In this document: one piece after another, positions 1 to 5,942 of the stretch
How positions within the stretch are numbered: the first letter of the stretch is position 1
Layout: every line of letters begins with the position of its first letter
Origin: an uncultured Prevotella sp.
GTDB lineage: Bacteria; Bacteroidota; Bacteroidia; Bacteroidales; Bacteroidaceae
Length of the DNA: 6,659 bases
Assembly: GCA_934190685.1 (NCBI GenBank)
Contig: CAKPTK010000113.1
Location: 1-6,659 of the forward strand
Direction of reading: 5' to 3'
The notes under the pieces: model-generated
Seen by the model: the letters and a program-made list of their open reading frames with translations, nothing else
What the model was told of the DNA's origin: nothing
Databases searched by the model: none
Translations under genes and position numbers: made by a program

Positions 1-199
1 GATTGAAAGCCACACTGCCCATGGGATTGATACAGATGAACGAACGGGAATTGTTGGACTCGTGATAGTCGGAACTCTCCATCAGCACACTTTGGGGATA
101 GACATCACGCAAGTGCATGTAGATGCCCACGGGCGTATAGAGGTCAGCCAGGAGTGTGCGGGTGACCGTATGATAGTTGAAACGTTTAGAAATTGCCAT
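1..199 (-). CDS. trpE: Anthranilate synthase component I, N-terminal part (cut by window edge)
   Basis: Only the first 66 codons are in the window; the gene continues past the left edge. TrpE converts chorismate to anthranilate, using ammonia delivered by the TrpG glutaminase subunit, and is the usual target of tryptophan feedback inhibition. The visible N-terminus begins MAISKRFNYHTV and contains LLADLYTPVGIYMHLRD, then MESSDYHESNNSRSFICI. The pattern 'TPVxIYxxLRD...LMESSDYH...SxSFI' is typical of TrpE N-termini, where the L(M)ES motif contributes to the tryptophan feedback site. This is recognised from memory, not by a search. The ATG lies 14 bases inside the 3' end of trpB, with a purine-rich GGCGAGAGA just upstream, which suggests translational coupling to trpB. 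The catalytic chorismate-binding domain is outside the window, so intactness cannot be judged. Confidence 0.9.
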   Translation of the reverse strand, partial: MAISKRFNYHTVTRTLLADLYTPVGIYMHLRDVYPQSVLMESSDYHESNNSRSFICINPMGSVAFN

Positions 200-1391
200 A
201 TTCTCTCGCCATTTTTTTGTTCTTCAGATAGGTTTCCACATCCTTGTCGCCACGGCCACTGACCGTGAGCACAACAACATCCTCGGGACGGAACTTCACC
301 TTGCTCAATGCCGCCACAGCATGAGCACTCTCGATAGCGGGGATGATGCCCTCCATGCGAGTCAGTTCATAACCGGCATAGATAGCCTCATCATCGTTGA
401 CGGCCAACACCTTGGTGCGGCCTTCTTCCGCCATATTGGCGTGCATCGGGCCGATGCCCGGATAGTCGAGTCCGGCAGAGATGGTGAATGCCTCCTTGAT
501 TTGTCCGTCCCCGTCCTGCATCACGAGGGTGCGCGCACCGTGGATGATGCCCTCGGTGCCACAGTGGATGGTGGCGGCGGTATAGTCTGTGTCGACACCA
601 TGACCACCAGCCTCGGCAAGGACTATCTTCACCCGGTCATCGTCCATATAGTGATAGATGGTGCCAGCGGCATTGCTGCCACCGCCCACACAGGCGATGA
701 GATAGTCGGGATAGTCGCGGCCAATCTTTTCCTCCAGTTGCCACTTGATTTCCTCGGAGATGACACTCTGCATCTTCGCCACGATGTCGGGATAAGGATG
801 GGGACCCATCGTGGAACCCACAATATAAAAGGTGTCCTGTGGATGACGGCACCAGTCACGGATGGCCTCGGAGCAAGCATCACTCAGGGTCATGTTTCCT
901 GTGGTGACGGGATGCACCTCGGCTCCCAGCATCTTCATACGTTCCACATTGGTGTGCTGGCGTTCCACGTCGGTCTTGCCCATGAAGATCTCACATTTCA
1001 TGTTCATCAGCGCACAAACAGTGGCGGTAGCGACACCGTGTTGTCCGGCACCGGTCTCGGCGATGATACGGGTCTTGCCCATCTTCTTTGCCATGAGAAT
1101 CTGACCGATGGTGTTGTTGATTTTGTGGGCACCTGTGTGGTTCAGGTCCTCACGCTTGAGATACAGTTGGCAGCCGTATTTCTCACTCATGCGCTTGGCA
1201 TAGTAAAGCGGAGAGGGACGGCCTACATAGTCACGGAGCAGCTGATGATATTCCTTCTTAAACTCGTCGCTCTCAATGATTGACTCATAGCAATCCTGCA
1301 AGTCGTGCACACATTTATATAATATCTCCGGCACATAGGCACCGCCAAACTTTCCGAAGAAGCCATTCTTATCTACACTGTATTTTCCCAT
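186..1391 (-). CDS. trpB: Tryptophan synthase beta subunit
   Basis: This is the PLP enzyme that joins indole, channelled from TrpA, to L-serine to make tryptophan; the cytoplasmic complex is alpha2beta2. The 401-residue length is normal for the family. Visible motifs: FGGAYVPE at about 15-22; HTGAHKIN at 85-92 with Lys90 as the PLP Schiff-base lysine; AETGAGQHG at 111-119 with the catalytic Glu112; GGGSNA at 236-241 holding the PLP phosphate; AGLDYPGIGP at about 306-315; and SGRGDKD at 378-384, where Ser378 contacts the PLP ring nitrogen. It looks like the standard TrpB1 type that works with TrpA, not the longer TrpB2. It starts 28 bases after the trpA stop and overlaps trpE by 14 bases at its own 3' end. 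There is no clear Shine-Dalgarno sequence, only a purine-rich GGAAAAGAA upstream. Confidence 0.98.
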   Translation of the reverse strand: MGKYSVDKNGFFGKFGGAYVPEILYKCVHDLQDCYESIIESDEFKKEYHQLLRDYVGRPSPLYYAKRMSEKYGCQLYLKREDLNHTGAHKINNTIGQILMAKKMGKTRIIAETGAGQHGVATATVCALMNMKCEIFMGKTDVERQHTNVERMKMLGAEVHPVTTGNMTLSDACSEAIRDWCRHPQDTFYIVGSTMGPHPYPDIVAKMQSVISEEIKWQLEEKIGRDYPDYLIACVGGGSNAAGTIYHYMDDDRVKIVLAEAGGHGVDTDYTAATIHCGTEGIIHGARTLVMQDGDGQIKEAFTISAGLDYPGIGPMHANMAEEGRTKVLAVNDDEAIYAGYELTRMEGIIPAIESAHAVAALSKVKFRPEDVVVLTVSGRGDKDVETYLKNKKMAREYGNF

Positions 1392-1419
1392 GATTTTATT
1401 CTTTTCCGTGTGTTATCTG

Positions 1420-2202
1420 TTATTTTTCCAAGGCATCATAGAGGGCGTCAAGCGCCTTGTCTGGATCCTTGCATTCCTCAAGCAGGGTGACAAACTTACT
1501 GCCGATGATGGCACCGGCGGCATTGTTTTGCGCACTCTGGAGTGTCTGTTTGTTGCTGATGCCGAAACCTATCATGCGTGGATTGCGGAGATGCATGGCG
1601 TTGATGCGGCGGAAGTAGGCTTGCTTCTGGTCGTCGAAACTCTGTTGTGCTCCCGTAGTACTCGCCGAACTGACCATATAAATGAAGCCGTCGGTATGGT
1701 CGTCGATGAAACGGATACGCTCCTCGCTGGTTTCGGGAGTAATCATCATGATGACACGGATATCGTATTTGTCTGCCAAGGGTTTCACATCCTCCAAGTA
1801 GTCTTTGAAGGGAAGATCGGGGATAATGGTGCCCGAAACGCCACACTCCACACAACGCTGGAAGAACCGTTCGAAACCATAGTGCATGATGACATTAAGA
1901 TAACCCATGATGATGAGCGGTATGTGGATTTCTTCCTTCACCGCTGCCAACTGGCAGAAGAGTTTCTCCAATGACATGCCGTTTTTCAGGGCTATTGTTC
2001 CCGCCCCCTGGATGACTGGACCATCGGCCAAGGGGTCACTGAAGGGCATGCCCACCTCAACCATAGCTACGCCTTTGCGCTGCATGGCACGCAGCACGTC
2101 GGCTGTGCCCTCGAAAGTGGGGCAACCTGCACAGAAATAGAGTGACAGCAACTTACGATTTTCTCGTTTGCTGTCGGCAAACAATTGATTGATTTTATTC
2201 AT
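1420..2202 (-). CDS. trpA: Tryptophan synthase alpha subunit
   Basis: TrpA is the TIM-barrel lyase that splits indole-3-glycerol phosphate into glyceraldehyde-3-phosphate and indole, which passes to TrpB. I chose the start at MNKINQLF, giving 260 residues, because it matches the usual TrpA N-terminus. The open frame extends to an ATG at 2286, but that would add 28 unrelated residues overlapping trpF. With this start the catalytic residues fall at the same numbers as in the Salmonella enzyme: Glu49 and Asp60 in VEVGMPFSDPLADGPVIQ, and Tyr175 in FIYMVS. The phosphate-binding segments GFGIS (212-216) and GAIIGSKFV (230-238) are present. The loop normally written SRAGVTG reads SSASTTG here. An AAGGA lies 2 bases before the ATG, too close for an ideal ribosome site. 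It sits 40 bases after trpF. Confidence 0.97.
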   Translation of the reverse strand: MNKINQLFADSKRENRKLLSLYFCAGCPTFEGTADVLRAMQRKGVAMVEVGMPFSDPLADGPVIQGAGTIALKNGMSLEKLFCQLAAVKEEIHIPLIIMGYLNVIMHYGFERFFQRCVECGVSGTIIPDLPFKDYLEDVKPLADKYDIRVIMMITPETSEERIRFIDDHTDGFIYMVSSASTTGAQQSFDDQKQAYFRRINAMHLRNPRMIGFGISNKQTLQSAQNNAAGAIIGSKFVTLLEECKDPDKALDALYDALEK

Positions 2203-2242
2203 ATCCTTGCGTGTTTCGTTGTTTTCTACTGTTAGCTTTTTC

Positions 2243-2914
2243 TCATTGACGAAGATTGGTAATGAACTGCCGGAGCAGATTGACATCTTTCAACGCTGGA
2301 GACACCTCGAACCGGGAGTTCAGGTCGATGCCTATGCAACGGGGATGGTGGAAGGCCTTCACTCGCTCCAAGTCATCGGGACCGATACCGCCACTGAGCA
2401 GGAACGGGACGTCACCCTGGTAGGCACCGAGCACCGACCAGTCAAACTGTTTGCCGCTGCCGCCTGCAAGCGTTGTCTTCGTGTCGAAGAGAAACAGGTC
2501 AACCACACCTTCATAGTCGGAAGTCCTGTCCAAATCGCCAGCATTGCTGACACTGATGGCTTTGATAATTTTGATTCCCTGACGGATGTCCGGGTTGAGG
2601 GTGCGACGCAGATTTTCAATCATCACCCGACTCTCATGACCGTGCAGCTGCACATAGTCGAGTGAGAAATTATAGACACGGGTGATTATGTTCTGGGGCA
2701 TCTCATCCACAAACACGCCCACTCTACTGGGAGCGAAATGGTTGGAAGCGAAATTTTCCGCTGCATAGTCGGGAAGGATGCCAGCCCTTGATGACCGCAT
2801 CTCCACATAACGGGGACTGCGGGAATCGAAGACAAATCCTATCATATCCACTCCCAATTGCTCCACAGCGTGAATATTGTCGGCATCACGCATGCCGCAT
2901 ACTTTAATCAGCAT
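2243..2914 (-). CDS. trpF: Phosphoribosylanthranilate isomerase
   Basis: TrpF is a TIM-barrel isomerase that converts phosphoribosylanthranilate to CdRP by an Amadori rearrangement, between TrpD and TrpC. At 223 residues it is slightly longer than the usual 200-210. Visible motifs: KVCGMR at the N-terminus with Cys6 as the presumed general base; VQLHGHE at about 88-94; LFDTK with Asp144 as the presumed general acid; the glycine-rich GGSGKQFDW at 151-159; LSGGI at 173-177; and IDLNSRFEVSPALKD near the C-terminus, the phosphate-binding 'SSGVE..PG.KD' equivalent. The start ATG overlaps the end of trpC by 7 bases (ATGCTGA), which fixes the start and suggests translational coupling. It is a separate gene, not fused to trpC as in enteric bacteria. 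Confidence 0.97.
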   Translation of the reverse strand: MLIKVCGMRDADNIHAVEQLGVDMIGFVFDSRSPRYVEMRSSRAGILPDYAAENFASNHFAPSRVGVFVDEMPQNIITRVYNFSLDYVQLHGHESRVMIENLRRTLNPDIRQGIKIIKAISVSNAGDLDRTSDYEGVVDLFLFDTKTTLAGGSGKQFDWSVLGAYQGDVPFLLSGGIGPDDLERVKAFHHPRCIGIDLNSRFEVSPALKDVNLLRQFITNLRQ

Positions 2915-3693
2915 AGTTTCAGAAATTGTTTGAGTGATTCACCGGGTTTGTCGGTTTTCATAAAGTTCTCGCCAATGAGGAATCCACGGTATCCCGCGAG
3001 TTTCAGTTGGCGCACAATATCGGGATTGCTGATGCCACTCTCGCTCACCTTGCATCCGTCCTTGGGCAAATGGGAAGCCATGTGAAAGGAGTTTTCCACA
3101 TCGGTCACAAAAGTGCCGAGGTTGCGGTTGTTCACGCCATAAAGGTCGGGTTCCAAGTCAGCATAGTCCAACTCCTGTTCGGCATGCATCTCAAGCAACA
3201 CTTCCAAGCCCAGTTCATGAGCTGTATGAAGCAAGGTGCGACATTCTGCCAATTTCAAATCCGCCGCGATGAGCAGCACTGCCGAGGCACCACAGGCACG
3301 AGCCTGAAAGAGTTGGTATTCGTCCACGACAAAGTTCTTGTACAAGATTGGCAAGGTTACACCCGACTGTCTGGCTTGGGTGACAAATTCGTCATTGCCC
3401 CCGAAATAGCGTTCATCGGTCAGAATGCTCAAAGCTGCCGCACCGTTCTGCTGATAGGCCAATGGGATGATATCCGCCAGGCCTTCCTCCTTGATCCAGC
3501 CCTTGGAGGGCGACTTGCGTTTGAACTCGGCGATGATGCCAGTTTCCGCCTCGGTCAATGCTTTGCGCATCGACGGCACGGGATGGTCTAGCATCCTCTC
3601 CACTTTATTATATATCACGCGAGGAGGCACCTGCGCTTTCATACGCTCCACCTCAATGCGCTTGTAGGCTGTGATTTCTTCGAGTATATCCAT
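2908..3693 (-). CDS. trpC: Indole-3-glycerol phosphate synthase
   Basis: TrpC closes the indole ring: CdRP becomes indole-3-glycerol phosphate with loss of CO2 and water. The 261-residue length fits a stand-alone TIM-barrel IGPS. Motifs in order: an N-terminal helical extension; IAEFKRKSPSKG at 54-65 with Glu56 and catalytic Lys58; LSILTDERYFGG at 88-99; ILYKNFVVDEYQ with the general-acid Lys119; LLEMH with Glu168; GVNNRNL with Asn188; and VSESGI with Ser219. Residue roles are assigned by analogy to the Sulfolobus enzyme. The C-terminus overlaps trpF by 7 bases, and the gene starts 21 bases after the trpD stop, so it is clearly part of the same transcript. Confidence 0.97.
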   Translation of the reverse strand: MDILEEITAYKRIEVERMKAQVPPRVIYNKVERMLDHPVPSMRKALTEAETGIIAEFKRKSPSKGWIKEEGLADIIPLAYQQNGAAALSILTDERYFGGNDEFVTQARQSGVTLPILYKNFVVDEYQLFQARACGASAVLLIAADLKLAECRTLLHTAHELGLEVLLEMHAEQELDYADLEPDLYGVNNRNLGTFVTDVENSFHMASHLPKDGCKVSESGISNPDIVRQLKLAGYRGFLIGENFMKTDKPGESLKQFLKLC

Positions 3694-3714
3694 CGCTTTG
3701 CTTTTTCTGTTGGA

Positions 3715-4716
3715 TTATGAATTCAGAGTCACAAACTTCTTCAGCACCCTCAATGCCTTGCCGCTCTCGATACTTTCCCGAGCTATGGCGAGACATTCCT
3801 CCATCGCCTTTTTACCATCGATGACTTGGATGCCGAGTGCGGCATTAGCGATGACCACATTCTTCTGATCGTCCAAAGCCCGGTCTTCCAAGACGCTGTC
3901 GAAGATTTCCCTCGCCTCCTCTTTCGTTGTTCCACCCTGCAGGTTTTCAGCCTTCGCCACAGGGAAGCCAAAGTCGGAAGGTTTGTAGATGCGCTCATAG
4001 TTGTTGGTGGTCACTTTGAAATTGCCTGTCAGGGAAATCTCGTCATAGCCATCAATACTGTTCACGATGCCATAGTCCACCCCCATCTTCTGGTAAACAT
4101 TGCTATAGAGACGCATTTGGTCGAGGTTGGCCACACCGAGCATCTGGCATTTTGGCTGGGAAGGGTTGACCAAGGGACCAAGCAGATTGAAGAGCGTGGG
4201 AAACTGCAGGGCTTTGCGGATGGGAGCGACATACTTCATGGCTTTGGCGAAGAGTGGGGCATGGAGATAGACGACGCCGCACTCATTGATGGAGCGGTTC
4301 AACCGATCGACGTCGTTGGTGAATTTCACTCCGTGTTGCTCTATCACATTGCTTGCTCCGCTGGTGGATGTGGCAGCATAGTTGCCGTGCTTTGCCACCT
4401 TGTAGCCAGCGCCCGCAATGACAAAACAAGCGCAAGTGGAGATGTTGAATGTGTTTTTCTCGTCACCACCCGTTCCCACGACATCGATGTACCGGTCGGC
4501 TGTGAGCGGAGCCGGCACACCCGTCTCCAACATACCATCACGGAAGCCAAGCAATTCGTCGACCGAAACGCCCCGCATCTGCAACATGGTCAGCAACGCC
4601 GTCACCTGCTCCACAGGATATTCGCCGCGAGTGATTCCCAACAAAATGTCGTGTGTCTCCTCACGAGTGAGTTCTTCGTGGTTGAGCATTCTCTGCAATA
4701 CATTCTTCATCTCCAT
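3715..4716 (-). CDS. trpD: Anthranilate phosphoribosyltransferase
   Basis: TrpD transfers the phosphoribosyl group of PRPP to anthranilate, the second step of the pathway. At 333 residues it is a normal stand-alone TrpD, with no TrpG glutaminase fusion. Motifs: an N-terminal helical segment, then DVVGTGGDEKNTFNIST (about 78-94) with the PRPP-binding GTGGD at 81-85; KHGN at 109-112; APIRKAL with Arg167, the likely anthranilate contact; FNLLGPLVNP at 176-185; and GYDEIS with Asp225/Glu226 as Mg ligands. A second in-frame ATG two codons later (4710) is an equally possible start, and neither has a good Shine-Dalgarno. It is the first enzyme gene after the attenuator, 45 bases downstream of the terminator's U-run, so its expression should depend on read-through. 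Confidence 0.97.
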   Translation of the reverse strand: MEMKNVLQRMLNHEELTREETHDILLGITRGEYPVEQVTALLTMLQMRGVSVDELLGFRDGMLETGVPAPLTADRYIDVVGTGGDEKNTFNISTCACFVIAGAGYKVAKHGNYAATSTSGASNVIEQHGVKFTNDVDRLNRSINECGVVYLHAPLFAKAMKYVAPIRKALQFPTLFNLLGPLVNPSQPKCQMLGVANLDQMRLYSNVYQKMGVDYGIVNSIDGYDEISLTGNFKVTTNNYERIYKPSDFGFPVAKAENLQGGTTKEEAREIFDSVLEDRALDDQKNVVIANAALGIQVIDGKKAMEECLAIARESIESGKALRVLKKFVTLNS

Positions 4717-4761
4717 AGCTTATGTGTTTTGAGTTGTTGTTATTGAAAAGCAATATTTACG

Positions 4762-4795
4762 AAAAAAGGCCTGTCGTAAGAACGGCAGGCCTTTT
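4762..4795 (-). terminator. Intrinsic terminator of the trp attenuator
   Basis: In the minus-strand transcript, AAAAGGCCUG + CCG pairs with CGA + CAGGCCUUUU, giving a 13-bp stem that includes one G-U pair. The 6-base loop is UUCUUA (4782-4777). The stem is followed at once by U residues at 4767-4762. It lies between the Trp-codon-rich leader frame and trpD, downstream of the promoter and upstream of the first enzyme gene, so it is positioned to regulate trpD rather than end another gene. The T-run is clear only on the minus strand; on the plus strand the stem ends TTTTG. Confidence 0.93.
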
Positions 4796-4878
4796 GTATC
4801 TTGGAAAAGTATCCATACGGCAATGCGACTCACGACTTTTGAAATCTTGAGTTACGCCACCACCATGCATTAGATACT
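4782..4878 (-). promoter_or_regulatory. Predicted alternative structures of the trp attenuator
   Basis: Pairings found by hand in the minus-strand RNA. (a) Protector structure: AGUAUC (4878-4873) with GAUACU (4813-4808), AAUGC (4871-4867) with GCAUU (4826-4822), and an inner hairpin ACUCA (4852-4848) with UGAGU (4832-4828), continued by GAUUU with AAGUC across a 3-base loop. (b) Candidate antiterminator: CUUUU (4809-4805) with AAAAG (4795-4791), extended across an internal loop by AUGG (4816-4813) with CCGU (4785-4782). (b) uses the 5' arm of the terminator and competes with (a). A ribosome stalled on the Trp codons would break (a) and favour (b). The antiterminator is weak and untested by folding. 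Confidence 0.5.
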
Positions 4879-4889
4879 AACTGTTTCAT
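4830..4889 (-). CDS. trpL: trp operon leader peptide with three consecutive Trp codons
   Basis: This 19-codon frame reads MKQLVSNAWWWRNSRFQKS followed by UGA. The Trp codons are three consecutive UGGs at 4865-4857. It begins about 20 bases after the predicted transcription start, lies within a transcript that meets an intrinsic terminator about 34 bases after its stop codon, and is followed by the trp enzymes. That combination is the classic leader-peptide attenuator: charged tRNA-Trp shortage stalls the ribosome at WWW and lets transcription continue. The peptide itself probably has no function. The region upstream of the ATG is A/U-rich (AAAGCAAUAUG) with no Shine-Dalgarno, as is common in Bacteroidota. 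From memory, a motif called Bacteroid-trp, with Trp-codon leader frames ahead of trp genes, has been described in this phylum; this is probably an example. Confidence 0.93.
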   Translation of the reverse strand: MKQLVSNAWWWRNSRFQKS

Positions 4890-4915
4890 ATTGCTTTATT
4901 TTATTTATTCGGTTG

Positions 4916-4946
4916 CAAAAGTAGCAAATATATTTTAACCTGCAAA
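4916..4946 (-). promoter_or_regulatory. Promoter of the trp operon (Bacteroidota consensus)
   Basis: On the minus strand, TTTG (4946-4943) is followed after 19 bases by TACTTTTG (4923-4916). This exactly matches the -33 TTTG and -7 TAnnTTTG elements recognised by the primary sigma factor of Bacteroidota. The expected start site is near 4909-4912, which gives an attenuated transcript of about 150 bases and places the leader peptide ATG about 20 bases in. The spacer is A/T-rich. No other operator is obvious. Confidence 0.85.
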
Positions 4947-5136
4947 CTTTTTCTATACTTTTTTATCCTTTTGCCGTTATTTTTTCATTTTCACTTACGC
5001 ATTACATCTTAATATATAATATACCACCAACTGCCGTTCCCTATGAAAACTTGAGACGGAGATGAAAAAAATAATGCCACGAATGTAATAAAGGCAGCAA
5101 CGGCTCGTTATAAGAATAAAACAGAGAAATAAGCCT
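4947..5136. other. AT-rich divergent intergenic region
   Basis: These 190 bases separate the trp promoter from the plus-strand small gene and rpe. They are AT-rich, with runs such as CTTTTTTATCCTTTTG and TTAATATATAATATACC. TCCTTTTG at 4966-4973 is one base from a -7 element, but no TTTG lies at the right distance upstream. I therefore cannot place the rpe promoter with confidence, although it should be here. No tRNA, riboswitch or strong hairpin is evident. Confidence 0.5.
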
Positions 5137-5262
5137 ATGAATATTTTTACACCAGAAGAAATCAAGCCATCAGAGAAGACCTTGGCAATCATACGGCAGT
5201 TGGCTTACACCTATCGTGTCATCAAAATGAACGGCAGAAAGGAGTCGTTCTGTCTCAACTAA
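5137..5262 (+). CDS. Small uncharacterised protein, 41 residues
   Basis: A 41-codon frame begins MNIFTPEEIKPSEKTL, has a central IRQLAYTYRV, and ends ESFCLN before TAA. I cannot assign a function. The case that it is real: it ends 4 bases before the rpe start on the same strand, it fills most of an otherwise empty upstream stretch, its codons (ATC, GTC, GGC, ACC, CGT) resemble those of rpe, and the protein looks balanced rather than low-complexity (charged N-terminal half, aromatic YTYR core). There is no signal peptide or membrane segment. From memory, short Bacteroidales proteins with an 'IRQ.AYTYR ... YCLN' pattern exist as hypothetical proteins, but I could not check this. No Shine-Dalgarno precedes the ATG. 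It could instead be a regulatory leader frame for rpe. Confidence 0.6.
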   Translation: MNIFTPEEIKPSEKTLAIIRQLAYTYRVIKMNGRKESFCLN

Positions 5263-5266
5263 ACGA

Positions 5267-5926
5267 ATGACCATGAAAACAATTGTCTCTCCTTCCCTGC
5301 TGGCCGCCAATTTCGCCAACTTGCAGCAGGATATAGAAATGCTCAACAAGAGCGATGCCGATTGGTTGCACCTTGACGTGATGGACGGCAGCTTTGTCCC
5401 CAACATCTCTTTTGGCTTTCCTGTGATGGAGGCCGTGAGCAAGATTTGCCAAAAGCCACTCGATGTCCATTATATGATAGAGCGCCCCGAGCGCTACATC
5501 GCACAGACCGCCAAGTTGGGCGCGATGATGATGAACGTGCACTACGAGGCTTGCACCCATCTACACCGCACCATTCAGGAAATCCATACCACAGGCATGA
5601 AAGCCGGCGTGACCCTCAATCCTTCCACTCCCGTATGCATGCTGGAAGACATTATCCGTGATGTGGACATGGTGTTGGTGATGAGTGTGAATCCTGGATT
5701 CGGCGGACAGAAGTTCATTGAGAACACCATCCGCAAGGTAGCGCGTCTCAAGGATATGATTGCCGAAAGCGGCAGTCATGCACTCATCGAAGTGGATGGA
5801 GGCATTCAAGCCGAGACGGCGCCACGAGTGGTCAAGGCTGGTGCCAACGTGTTGGTGAGCGGCAGCTATATCTTCAAGTCGACCGATCCGCTGTCGACCA
5901 TCCACGCCTTGAAGGAATTGAAATAA
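5267..5926 (+). CDS. rpe: Ribulose-phosphate 3-epimerase
   Basis: Rpe interconverts D-ribulose-5-phosphate and D-xylulose-5-phosphate in the non-oxidative pentose phosphate pathway, in the cytoplasm. Length (219) and sequence fit this metal-dependent TIM-barrel family. Motifs: SPSLLAANFANL near the N-terminus; LHLDVMDGSFVPN with metal ligands His35 and Asp37; DVHYMIERPE with His68; VNPGFGGQKF at 141-150; EVDGGI with Asp177; and VSGSYIF at 198-203 for phosphate binding. Asp37 and Asp177 are the expected acid/base pair. A second ATG two codons on (5273, MKTIVSPS) is an equally plausible start. It is preceded by the 41-codon small frame and converges on the sigma factor gene with a gap of only 16 bases, in which I see no stable terminator hairpin. 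Confidence 0.97.
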   Translation: MTMKTIVSPSLLAANFANLQQDIEMLNKSDADWLHLDVMDGSFVPNISFGFPVMEAVSKICQKPLDVHYMIERPERYIAQTAKLGAMMMNVHYEACTHLHRTIQEIHTTGMKAGVTLNPSTPVCMLEDIIRDVDMVLVMSVNPGFGGQKFIENTIRKVARLKDMIAESGSHALIEVDGGIQAETAPRVVKAGANVLVSGSYIFKSTDPLSTIHALKELK

Positions 5927-5942
5927 AAAAGAGTCTTCCGAA

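Noticed and set aside
177..1283. Long plus-strand open frame of 368 codons opposite trpB
   Set aside because: It is the antisense of a clear trpB; it is rich in His and Asp in a pattern that mirrors codons of the real gene, and shows no recognisable domain.
1390..1974. Plus-strand open frames opposite trpA and trpC (1390-1974 and 3007-3591)
   Set aside because: Mirror frames of well-supported enzyme genes with no independent evidence such as motifs or a promoter.
2203..2286. Upstream ATG extension of trpA
   Set aside because: Adds 28 residues with no TrpA similarity, overlapping trpF; the start at 2202 restores the family N-terminus and standard active-site numbering.
3826..4746. Plus-strand open frame of 306 codons opposite trpD
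   Set aside because: Antisense shadow of trpD that also runs into the attenuator terminator; no family motifs.
4717..4915. T-box or TRAP-binding control of the trp leader
   Set aside because: The leader is too short for a T-box and lacks its specifier stem features, and there is no series of GAG/UAG triplets; the Trp-codon leader frame explains the terminator.
4995..5192. 65-codon minus-strand hydrophobic frame in the divergent region
   Set aside because: Its composition (Ile, Phe, Leu, Ser, Tyr) is what AT-rich noncoding DNA gives, it has no promoter, and it is antisense to the more convincing 41-codon frame.
4782..5237. 8-base repeat AACGGCAG at 4782 and 5230 with its inverse CTGCCGTT at 5031
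   Set aside because: CGGCAG is common in this sequence, the copies are about 200-250 bases apart, and one is inside the terminator stem and another inside the small coding frame; chance is the simplest explanation.
5927..5942. Terminator between convergent rpe and the sigma gene
   Set aside because: There is an A-run/T-run (AAAAAAG) and a repeated AGTCT, but the AGTCT copies are direct, not inverted, and no stable stem forms.
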